From: Candidatus Marispirochaeta associata
Lineage (GTDB): Bacteria; Spirochaetota; Spirochaetia; JC444; Marispirochaetaceae
NCBI GenBank assembly: GCA_001749745.1
Contig: JWTM01000043.1
Coordinates: 1-50,357 of the forward strand
Length of the DNA stretch: 50,357 nucleotides
Direction: 5' to 3'
Below are positions 43,460 to 50,357 of this stretch, piece by piece. Made by a program: the position numbers and the translations under genes. The number at the start of each line of letters is the position of its first letter. The first letter of the stretch is position 1. The notes under the pieces are model-generated. The model saw only the letters and a program-made list of their open reading frames with translations, had not been told where the DNA came from and did not search any database.

Positions 43460-44584
43460 TTACCCAGGGAGTTTAAAGGAGAGGGCGAAACAGACCGGAT
43501 CATAGCTTTCAACCGCAAGGTGAGCCCCCAGCTCCCGGGAAAAGCTTGAAATCATCCGTACTCCCAAGGACTCGCTGCTGCCGAAATCGAACTCCCGCGG
43601 TAGTGGATGACCGCTGTTGCAGACCTTCAAGAAATAGTTTTCTCCTTCCACCCGCCCCTCCAGACGAATCGCTCCCCCGGATCTTCGCGTTTCATCCGAG
43701 AACCCGTGCTTGACCGCATTGGTCACCAGTTCGGTAACGATGATCCCCAAGCTTACCGCCTGTTCGATCTGCATCGAGTGCGATTCGACCTGGGTATAGA
43801 GCTGGATCCGCGGACCGCCCAGGTCCGATACAACCACCTGTGCCAACTTCTCCAGGTAGGCGTTGATATCGAGGGTCTCCAAGCTAGAGCTTCGGTAGAG
43901 ATGCTCATGAATCATCCCCACTGCCAGGATCTTCTCCTTTAGTTCGCTCATCATCTCCCGGGCTTCCTGATCCTGCAGCTCGTACTCCTTGAGCTCGATG
44001 ATGCCGCTGATCATTCCCAGATTGTTCTTTAAGCGGTGGTGAATCTCCCGCAGCATCAGCACCAGCCGCTCGTTGGCCTTGTTGAGTCTAGCCTGGGAGG
44101 AGTAGCGAGAGTATTCCATCAGAAAGGAGATGGCGCCGACCAAAAGGAAGGCGATAAAGAAGCGGAGTTTATAGGCTTCGCTGTAGCTGAACAAGGCGGT
44201 CGTATTCGGCAGCCAAGAGAAGTAGCTGAGAAATACCAGGTAGAAACCGAGGGTTATCGACCCCAAACGATGGCCGAGCAGAACATAGGTAAAAAGGGGA
44301 ATCAGAAGTTGCCAGTAGAAGGAATCCGGCCCGAGTCCGGGGGAGAGGATATTCCGCAGCAGGTGAATATAGACAAAGAGTACCGAGGCCAGATAGACCG
44401 ACAACGAGAAGGCCGGACGGAGAAGAATGATCACGGCCATGACCGCCAGCAGCCCGGCGATCAGAAACTGCTCCGCCTCCCAATGCAGGAAGCCGAAGAA
44501 GAGGAAGGTCGGGATCGACAGACCTACAAAGAGAAGATAGAGCCGGCGTATGCGGGTCTCCTCGACCCGGTCCCACTCGAACAT
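43460..44584 (-). CDS. Membrane histidine kinase, HisKA_2 family
   Basis: A 374-residue kinase. About six hydrophobic helices (residues 15-155) form a membrane sensor with no large periplasmic domain. A HisKA_2 domain follows with REIHHRLKNNLGMI (phosphoacceptor His182) and an HATPase_c domain with ELVTNAVKHGFS and SLGVRMISS. No response regulator is encoded nearby, so the partner is elsewhere, perhaps the free receiver at 23830. An AAAGGT-like site precedes ATG 44584. Confidence 0.9.
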   Translation of the reverse strand: MFEWDRVEETRIRRLYLLFVGLSIPTFLFFGFLHWEAEQFLIAGLLAVMAVIILLRPAFSLSVYLASVLFVYIHLLRNILSPGLGPDSFYWQLLIPLFTYVLLGHRLGSITLGFYLVFLSYFSWLPNTTALFSYSEAYKLRFFIAFLLVGAISFLMEYSRYSSQARLNKANERLVLMLREIHHRLKNNLGMISGIIELKEYELQDQEAREMMSELKEKILAVGMIHEHLYRSSSLETLDINAYLEKLAQVVVSDLGGPRIQLYTQVESHSMQIEQAVSLGIIVTELVTNAVKHGFSDETRRSGGAIRLEGRVEGENYFLKVCNSGHPLPREFDFGSSESLGVRMISSFSRELGAHLAVESYDPVCFALSFKLPG

Positions 44585-44623
44585 ACCTTTCTGAGGGTAA
44601 TCGTCCGCCTGGAAAAATGCAAC

Positions 44624-46450
44624 TCACTCGGTATCGCGGGGACGCTCCCCCATCAAGAGCAGATCCCGCAGCTGTTCCGGCCCGGTCGCTCCGCGCCAGG
44701 CCTCTCGAAAACCGTCGGTCAGCACCAACCGCGCCAGGGTCGAGAGGACCTGCAGATGCAGGGTACGCCGGTCTTCGCTGCCGCAGAGAAAGAAGATCGC
44801 CTCCACCTTCTCCCGCTCGGCACTGAATCTGACCCCTGAACGACTCCTGACCAGGGCCAGCTGAAAGCGCTCCCGACCGGGAACGACCACATGGGGAACC
44901 GCCACGAACTCATCCAGTACGGTGGAGGAGGATTCTTCCCTCTCAATCAACGCGGAATTCAGCGCAGCGGTCTCCATTCCCAGGGAGGGAGCGAGAGTCT
45001 CGGCGACTCTTTGAAAGAGAAGATCATACTCATCCACCCGGTCGAGGTCGAGAACCAGCGCCTCCCGCAGCAATCGGTCGAAATCGTCATCCACGATTCC
45101 GTCCCGCCGGCGGACAATCTCCCGCAGCTCCTCCTCCAGGCCATGTCCGGTAAAGCGCTTATTGATAATCCGCTCGATCCAGTGCAGCAGGGCGTATTCC
45201 CGCTTGGCCGCCTTTCGTCCGTAGAAGAGATACAACGCCAGACTGACCAACACGAATCCGGCGCTCGCCTCAATCGAGACCCAGCCGAGATCGACGATCA
45301 GCCCCAGGAAGATCAGGATAGAGATAATCTGCAGAACCGGATAGAACGGCGCCCGGAAGCTGGGTCGATAATTGAGCACCCTCCCGCTGCGCAGCACCAG
45401 AACCGAAAGGTTGGTCAGGATGTAGGTCGTAAGAATGACCGCCGAGGCGGACTTGACCAGCAAGTCCAGGGGCAGGAAGACCGCCCCGGCCATCAATGCG
45501 CCGGTCAAGAGCAGCGCGGGGACCGGAACCGTCCTCCTGGTACGGCCCAGAATGCCCGGTAAGAGGCGGTCTGAGCTCAAAGCGAGGGGATAGCGGGCGG
45601 CGGAGAGGATGCCCGCATTGGCGGTGGTTACAAACGCCAGCACCGCGGCGACACTCAGGGCCGCAAAGCCGTAGCGGCCGGCAAGCAGGCGCCCCGTATC
45701 CGCCAGGGGGGTCAAGGAGCTCTCGAGCTCCGTGGCCGGCAAAACACCCACCGTAACATAGAGCACCGCCCCGTAGACCAGGGTGATGGTGCCGACGGAG
45801 ATAAGAATCCCCATAGGAATATTTCGGCGAGGGTTTTCTACCTCCTCGGCAATGCTGGCCACATTAATCAATCCTCCGAAGGAGACGAACACGAAGGCGA
45901 TGGTCGAGACGAAACCCTGGGCGCCGCGACTGAAGAATGGGTTATAGGCTTCGGGATCGACCTGCTTCCATCCGAGCACGGCATAGGCCGCCAGCAGACC
46001 CAAAAGAAGCGCCACCAGACCTACCTCGAGCTTGCTGGCAAAATCGACGCCGACTAGATTGATCAGAACGAAGAGCAGCGTGAATCCCAAGGCCAGCAAC
46101 TCCGGCGAAATCCCCGACACCTGCCCGGCAATCTCGCTTAAACCGACCACCGCGAAGGCGCTCTTCAGGGTTAAGGCGAACCAGGTAAGCATCCCGGCCA
46201 CGGTACCTACCAAGGAGCCGAGACTGCGGTGGATAATGAAGTAGTCGCCCCCCGATTTTGGCATGGCGGTAACCAGCTCCACCAGACTCAGGATGCCCGC
46301 CATAGCCACAAAGCCGGCCACTACATAGGCGGCGATTACCGAGGGGCCGGAACGTTCGAATGCGAGTCCGGGGAGGATGAATATGCCAGAACTGATCATC
46401 ACTCCCGATGCAATGGCGAAGACATGGATAAAGCCGAGGCTCTTCTGCAT
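44624..46450 (-). CDS. APC-family amino acid permease fused to an EIIA-like domain
   Basis: A 608-residue protein. Residues about 1-420 are the 12-helix APC core with IASGVMISSGIFILPG (substrate-binding first helix). Residues about 440-608 form a cytoplasmic domain like fructose-type PTS EIIA; FVAVPHVVVPG places the His that EIIA proteins phosphorylate. This suggests that sugar phosphotransferase state regulates amino acid uptake. ATG 46450 is chosen because AGGAGGTG precedes it; TTG at 46468 would also be in frame. Confidence 0.85.
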   Translation of the reverse strand: MQKSLGFIHVFAIASGVMISSGIFILPGLAFERSGPSVIAAYVVAGFVAMAGILSLVELVTAMPKSGGDYFIIHRSLGSLVGTVAGMLTWFALTLKSAFAVVGLSEIAGQVSGISPELLALGFTLLFVLINLVGVDFASKLEVGLVALLLGLLAAYAVLGWKQVDPEAYNPFFSRGAQGFVSTIAFVFVSFGGLINVASIAEEVENPRRNIPMGILISVGTITLVYGAVLYVTVGVLPATELESSLTPLADTGRLLAGRYGFAALSVAAVLAFVTTANAGILSAARYPLALSSDRLLPGILGRTRRTVPVPALLLTGALMAGAVFLPLDLLVKSASAVILTTYILTNLSVLVLRSGRVLNYRPSFRAPFYPVLQIISILIFLGLIVDLGWVSIEASAGFVLVSLALYLFYGRKAAKREYALLHWIERIINKRFTGHGLEEELREIVRRRDGIVDDDFDRLLREALVLDLDRVDEYDLLFQRVAETLAPSLGMETAALNSALIEREESSSTVLDEFVAVPHVVVPGRERFQLALVRSRSGVRFSAEREKVEAIFFLCGSEDRRTLHLQVLSTLARLVLTDGFREAWRGATGPEQLRDLLLMGERPRDTE

Positions 46451-46523
46451 TCCCACCTCCTCTCTCAATTCAGCGGCGTGGATAAGATACAGAATATTCG
46501 AGCGGAGAAGAATGAAAAAATGA

Positions 46524-46904
46524 CTATTCCAGGAGTTTCAGCACCGGGATATCGGCCTCCGCCAGGTCGTAGTCGGAGAGTTCACTCCTAATTACCCAGG
46601 ATAATTCGCTGTGTTCCCGGGCGGCGGGCTCGCCATGGAGGATACGCACCCGATAGACGGCCAGGTCGATGCTGATATCCTCGTAGTCGTGGGAGACCAG
46701 ACCGAGATACTCACCGACCTCGGTTTCGATCCCCAACTCCTCGGCGAGCTCCCGGCAGAGGGATTCCCGGTCGCTCTCTCCGTCCTCGAGCTTGCCTCCC
46801 GGGAACTCCCACTTCAATGGGCGACTCATCTCGGCCGAGCGCCGGGCCAAGAGTACCCGGTCTCCGTCCGCTATCACCGCTGCGCTGACACGAATCCGTT
46901 TCAT
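46524..46904 (-). CDS. Nudix hydrolase, MutT-like
   Basis: A 126-residue Nudix enzyme with the complete box G-x5-E-x7-REUXEEXGU (GGKLEDGESDRESLCRELAEELG). Length and the early VSAAVIADGDRVLLARR resemble 8-oxo-dGTP diphosphatase MutT, which removes oxidised nucleotides. The ATG at 46904 starts the fold; an upstream in-frame ATG adds six residues. It diverges from the transporter gene at 46988. Confidence 0.9.
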   Translation of the reverse strand: MKRIRVSAAVIADGDRVLLARRSAEMSRPLKWEFPGGKLEDGESDRESLCRELAEELGIETEVGEYLGLVSHDYEDISIDLAVYRVRILHGEPAAREHSELSWVIRSELSDYDLAEADIPVLKLLE

Positions 46905-46987
46905 TCCGGGTGAGTATAGCAATATTTGCCAGAAAGGGAAAACTCAGGTATCTTGTACACAAAATTTATTCGATTCCGGGGTATTTC

Positions 46988-47962
46988 ATGCAGAAGCTGC
47001 TCTTTTCCCTTACCATAATCGCCGCAGGCCTCGGCCTGGGCTATATCATCCAGCGCCTGGTCAAAGCGGGGCGCATCACAGCCGACCCCTCCCTGGCCAA
47101 GACCAGGCGGCTCCTGCAGCGCATCGCCCTCCTCGGGCTCAATCCGCTGGCGGCCCTCGGGGCGATCTGGATCTTCGAGCTCAACAACATCCGCATCGCC
47201 TGGCTGCCGGTCCTGGGCGTACTCACCCTCGCCACCGGCGGCGCGGCGGGCCTGATTATCGGCCGATTGCTGAAGCTGGAGAAACCCCAGGCGGGAGCAT
47301 TCTTCACCTCCAGCGGAATGTTCAACATCGGCTCCATCGGCGCACTGGTGGTCTTTATCTTCCTGGGGGAACCGGGATTCGCTCTGGTACCCCTCTTCCG
47401 GCTCTTTGAGGAGTTTACCTACTACGCCCTCTGCTTTCCCATCGCCAAGAGCTTCTCTCCCCGGTTCGCGGAAAAAGAGGAAGGCTCCCGGCTGAAGCGG
47501 CTGTTGGCAGATCCCTTTATCCTGATGGCCGTGGGGAGCATCAGCCTCGGATTCCTCTTAAACTTAAGCGGAATACCCAGACCCCAGTTCTTCGCGCCCC
47601 TCAACTCGATCATAATCCCCGTCGCCAGTCTGCTGCTCCTGATCTCTATCGGAATGGCCATGCGCTTCTCCAGCATAAAGGGCTACTTTCGGGAGGCGAG
47701 CTTCGTGGCGGGGATCAAGTTTCTTATCGTGCCTGCGGTGGTTACCGGGACGGCCTATCTGGCGGGTCTCGGCGGTTTCGACGCCGGTCTGCCCCTCAAG
47801 GTAGTGCTGATCCTCTCGTCGGTTCCGGTGGGCTTTATCGCTATGGTGCCGCCCTCGATCTACGAACTCGATGTCGATCTGGCCAACGCCAGCTGGCTCA
47901 TGACCACGGCCCTGTTAGCGCTGGTCATTCCCGTCCAAATGGCGGTTATCAATCTGATTTAA
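46988..47962 (+). CDS. AEC-family permease
   Basis: A 324-residue inner-membrane protein with about ten helices, of the auxin efflux carrier type. Two related halves can be seen, with FFTSSGMFNIGSIGALVVFI in the first and LILSSVPVGFIAMVPPSIYE in the second. AEC proteins transport malate, other organic acids or amino acids. The start at ATG 46988 excludes an unlikely hydrophilic extension. The stop overlaps that of the convergent UroD-like gene by 4 bp. Confidence 0.85.
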   Translation: MQKLLFSLTIIAAGLGLGYIIQRLVKAGRITADPSLAKTRRLLQRIALLGLNPLAALGAIWIFELNNIRIAWLPVLGVLTLATGGAAGLIIGRLLKLEKPQAGAFFTSSGMFNIGSIGALVVFIFLGEPGFALVPLFRLFEEFTYYALCFPIAKSFSPRFAEKEEGSRLKRLLADPFILMAVGSISLGFLLNLSGIPRPQFFAPLNSIIIPVASLLLLISIGMAMRFSSIKGYFREASFVAGIKFLIVPAVVTGTAYLAGLGGFDAGLPLKVVLILSSVPVGFIAMVPPSIYELDVDLANASWLMTTALLALVIPVQMAVINLI

Positions 47963-48966
47963 CGGCGAGCGTCGAGCATGGCGCGAAAGTTTTCCGGGGC
48001 GACCGACGAGGTAATCGTATTGCCCGAGGAGAGGATATAGCCGCCTCCGGGCGCAAGTGATCGGACGAGGCTCTTCGCCGTTTCCGAAACCTCAGCGGCG
48101 CTTCCTCGGGAAAGCAGATCCACGTCGACGTTTCCGACAAGGGCGACCTTGTCGCCCCACTCTTTTTTAAGCTCGACGAGATCGTTACCGGCCGCCGGTT
48201 CCAGCGGGCCCAGCCCGTCGATTCCGGTCCCGACCAGAAGATCGACAATATCCGCGATCTTTCCGTCGGTATGCTTGACGCAGAGCCCGCCCGCTTCGTG
48301 GACCGCCGCAACCCCGTTTTCGAGCCAGGGCAGGATAAAGCGTGCAAACCGCTCCCGCCCCATAAGCGTACCCGATTTATAGGCGTAGTCGTCGGTCAGG
48401 AATACCACGTCGACGCCAGCCTCGACGGCGAGCTCGAAAAGGCGGGCATAGTATGCGCTCACCATCTCAAAGAGGCGATCCACCAGTTCCGGTTCCTCCA
48501 GGAAACTGACGAGAAGTACATCCAGGCCGCAGAGAAACCAGGCGGCGGCAAAATCGTTACGGCTGACCATTACAATCGCCCGGTCGGGCATGCGCCGACG
48601 CACATAGCGGATAGCTCTTAACAGCGGGCTTTGCGCCGGGTCCGGGGGGCGAAATGCGGCGAGGGTCGACAAATCCGCAAGAGGATGGCCCACCGGAACC
48701 GGCAGAAGCTCTCCTGCCAGCAGACTGCGCACGCCCCACTCGTCGGTATAATAACGCAGAAAGGGAAGCACAAAGCGTCGCCAGCCAAGGACGTAGAGCA
48801 TCTGATTGACCGAGACCGCATCCAGGTCGAGTCCTTCGATCATCTCCAGATACCCCTTGTAGCCGAGGCCGCGCATTACCGTCCAATCGATGGCCATCTC
48901 CAGAACGGGGACCCGGTCGACCTCTTCACGTCTCAGTGCACCTAGCACTCGCTCCCGGGGAGTCAT
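47959..48966 (-). CDS. Uroporphyrinogen decarboxylase-like protein
   Basis: A 335-residue protein with the UroD/MtaA-type TIM barrel: RERVLGALRREEVDRVPV at the start, VEAGVDVVFLTDDYAYKSGT in the middle and KHTDGKIADIVDLL near the end. The Cys of the H-x-C-x zinc motif in corrinoid methyltransferases is an Asp here (HTDG), so it is not a typical methyltransferase of that class. No haem genes are nearby, so haem synthesis is also unlikely. Such paralogues are often found in anaerobes next to transporters. The reaction is unknown. Confidence 0.8.
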   Translation of the reverse strand: MTPRERVLGALRREEVDRVPVLEMAIDWTVMRGLGYKGYLEMIEGLDLDAVSVNQMLYVLGWRRFVLPFLRYYTDEWGVRSLLAGELLPVPVGHPLADLSTLAAFRPPDPAQSPLLRAIRYVRRRMPDRAIVMVSRNDFAAAWFLCGLDVLLVSFLEEPELVDRLFEMVSAYYARLFELAVEAGVDVVFLTDDYAYKSGTLMGRERFARFILPWLENGVAAVHEAGGLCVKHTDGKIADIVDLLVGTGIDGLGPLEPAAGNDLVELKKEWGDKVALVGNVDVDLLSRGSAAEVSETAKSLVRSLAPGGGYILSSGNTITSSVAPENFRAMLDARR

Positions 48967-49013
48967 AGGAACTCCTATAAAAAGTCAACCGTGAGCCGTA
49001 AGACTCACACTGT

Positions 49014-50117
49014 CTAAGCGGCATTGAATGCTGCCGCACGCATTTCCCGCGCCTTGCGGCGCATCTCTGAATCAGTCATCCGAAGCGGATCAAACGGTTC
49101 GCTTTTGGTCAGCATATGCCAGATGATCTCACTCAAAAGCCGAGCGGTCGCGATGATGCTCCGTCCTGATCCTTTCTCTCGCTTCATCCGGTCATACCTG
49201 GTCATGATGCGCCAGGTCCCTGTCACCCGTTTCAACCTCACCATACCCAGCACCGCCTGTACCAGCGCCGTTCTCAACTCTGAAGGTCCCCGTTTTGTTA
49301 TCCGGCCGTAGCGTACCGTCTCGTTCGAGGACTGTACCCACGGGACTATTCCCGCATACGCGGCCAGCTGTTGGGGACGATCGAATCGTCCAATATCGTC
49401 TATCCAGGCTCGCAATGTTGCCGCCGTCACGAACCCTACTCCGGGGATCGTTTTCAACAGCTTGACCGTCGCATCATCACTGGTCAGCTCTTCGATGACC
49501 TTCTCAATCTTCTTGACTTGGTCGCTTAACTGATCTATCGTTTCAAATAGCGGTTCTACCGCTGCGCCGGCGAGAGTATGTGCTGCGAGCACGTTTTGTA
49601 CCCGTCGGCGCTCTTTTTTGCTTTGCAACTGTCCTCGAATCGACTCTATCCCGACATCCAACAGCAGCGCGTGGAGCTGATTCTTGATGACTACAATCGA
49701 CTCTACCAGTCGCTTCCGCACCTTCAACAGTCGCCTCAGTTTTTCGCTTTCTTCGCTGCACAGTACGGCTTCGGGCAACATATCCTTCTCCAGGAACTCC
49801 GCAAGCGTCGAGGCGTCCCGCCGGTCGGTCTTGTTCACCGACTGGGTTATCACCTTGAACTTCAAGGAGTTCACGACCACCACCCGCGCTCCGAGCCGCT
49901 GCATTCGCGCCCGGAAATACCGGGCGTTTCCCGTCGTCTCGACAGCCATGGCGACATCGATACCCTGACTAATCGCAGATAACACCTGGTGTTCGAAGGC
50001 CCCGTACCCGGCTTCGGTTGTCGAAAAACGGGCGAATTTCCCTTCGCTCGATTTCTCCGGCTTCCAGTACACCGTGAACTGACTCTTATGCAGATCCACA
50101 CCGATACTCAGTCTCAT
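49014..50117 (-). CDS. IS110-family DEDD transposase
   Basis: A 367-residue RNA-guided recombinase of the IS110 family. The N-terminal RuvC-like domain has Asp8 (GVDLHK), Glu60 (AVETTGN), and Asp98 with Asp101 (KTDRRDA). The C-terminal Transposase_20 domain holds IPGVGFVTAATLRAW (224-238) and the serine block WVQSSNETVRYG (260-271), where the nucleophilic Ser is probably 263 or 264. The 5' non-coding region of over 200 bp matches the subgroup that encodes its guide RNA upstream of the gene. The frame is intact. Confidence 0.95.
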   Translation of the reverse strand: MRLSIGVDLHKSQFTVYWKPEKSSEGKFARFSTTEAGYGAFEHQVLSAISQGIDVAMAVETTGNARYFRARMQRLGARVVVVNSLKFKVITQSVNKTDRRDASTLAEFLEKDMLPEAVLCSEESEKLRRLLKVRKRLVESIVVIKNQLHALLLDVGIESIRGQLQSKKERRRVQNVLAAHTLAGAAVEPLFETIDQLSDQVKKIEKVIEELTSDDATVKLLKTIPGVGFVTAATLRAWIDDIGRFDRPQQLAAYAGIVPWVQSSNETVRYGRITKRGPSELRTALVQAVLGMVRLKRVTGTWRIMTRYDRMKREKGSGRSIIATARLLSEIIWHMLTKSEPFDPLRMTDSEMRRKAREMRAAAFNAA

Positions 50118-50149
50118 CCCTGTTCTCTCCTCTCGATTGGTATCGTTGA

Positions 50150-50330
50150 GTCTTCAGGACAGGTCCCTGTACGGTAGGTTCTCTCCAGTCTCCTATCCGA
50201 CCTCGCAGGTCAGTGAATGCTGCGGCTACGGCTCCTCATTCTCCTTAACGGCCTCGCAGGCCAAATTCTATGACGAACGGTAGCCTCTCCTGTCCGAGAA
50301 TCCTCACGGACAAGATATCAAACCCACCAG
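50150..50330 (-). ncRNA. Candidate bridge (seek) RNA of the IS110 element
   Basis: The non-coding end before the transposase start contains four local hairpins: ACAG/CTGT (50159-50170), GACCT-CGC-AGGTC (50199-50211), GGCCT-CGC-AGGCC (50250-50262) and TGTCCG/CGGACA (50291-50312). The two middle ones have identical loops 51 bp apart. IS110 elements are known to encode a bridge RNA in this position, with loops pairing to target and donor DNA. Boundaries are estimates; loop pairing was not computed. Confidence 0.45.
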
Positions 50331-50357
50331 CTCACGGTTAGTTTTTATCATTCCTCC

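Larger units (their letters stand above)
48977..50348 (-). mobile_element. IS110-family insertion sequence
   Basis: One DEDD transposase with related sequences at both tips: bases 48977-48995 and the reverse complement of 50331-50348 share ATAAAAA...AACCGTGAG with three differences or gaps. The long non-coding end (50118-50348) lies before the transposase start, and only 37 bp lie after its stop. The tip lies 9 bp from the end of the window. The element appears complete. Confidence 0.85.

Noticed and set aside
46940..46965. GntR-like TTGTACACAA site upstream of the AEC permease
   Set aside because: The sequence is only a partial palindrome and no regulator gene is adjacent, so the resemblance to the tctC operator may be chance.
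1..50357. Composite transposon bounded by the two insertion sequences
   Set aside because: The two elements belong to different families with unrelated ends and mechanisms, and the interior is mostly ordinary chromosomal genes.

Overview
The window looks like a chromosomal segment (possibly a whole contig) of a free-living spirochaete of the Spirochaetales type. This rests on a long TPR protein resembling the periplasmic flagellar collar protein FlcA, on large secreted NHL/transglutaminase/TPR and delta-60-repeat proteins, on many Spirochaetes-style lipoproteins, on an outer-membrane barrel and on the overall gene mix. The genus cannot be fixed from sequence alone. No rRNA, tRNA or CRISPR array was seen. 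The window starts exactly on an 18-bp inverted-repeat tip of one insertion sequence and ends a few bases past the tip of another (IS110 family), so both edges are probably assembly breaks at repeated elements.

Layout. 1-1718: IS1182/IS5-like element. 1732-5412: AT-richer accessory stretch with an overlapping two-gene nucleotidyltransferase module and three lipoproteins, two transcription units of which are followed by copies of a 75-78 bp hairpin repeat. 5471-7993: abundant-type porin with strong promoter and terminator, and an unknown helical protein. 8001-11525: mannose-1-phosphate guanylyltransferase, an outer-membrane barrel protein, a solitary CopG-type antitoxin and a VapBC toxin-antitoxin pair. 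11595-17822: ilvE, the FlcA-like protein with 15 copies of a short motif in an acidic tail, a carbohydrate-binding-module protein and a methyltransferase. 17812-22320: lipB-lipA followed directly by a winged-helix/CDF/winged-helix/ICMT-like fusion, and an FAD oxidoreductase. 22411-25865: MATE exporter and a response regulator-CheC-histidine kinase operon. 25862-29991: LacI regulator with operator and uxaB-uxaA for altronate/tagaturonate use. 29988-34587: NHL/transglutaminase/TPR protein, CDF transporter and a small secreted protein.

34624-43136 is one long minus-strand operon: tctC-tctB-tctA tripartite carboxylate transporter, a TIM-barrel isomerase, split transketolase (N and C subunits), a second TIM-barrel isomerase and two tandem FCD-type GntR regulators. 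A perfect 22-bp palindrome of GntR type overlaps its promoter. No sugar kinase is present, which suggests an unusual transketolase route for an acidic or sulfonated sugar. 43195-48966 holds a four-cysteine miniprotein, a membrane histidine kinase, an APC permease fused to a PTS EIIA-like domain, a Nudix hydrolase, an AEC-type transporter and a UroD-like protein. 48977-50348 is the IS110 element, whose 5' non-coding end folds into several hairpins and is the likely location of a bridge RNA.

The most notable items are the kinase-less split-transketolase operon, the candidate bridge RNA, the four-domain transporter/methyltransferase fusion and the motif array in the FlcA-like protein.
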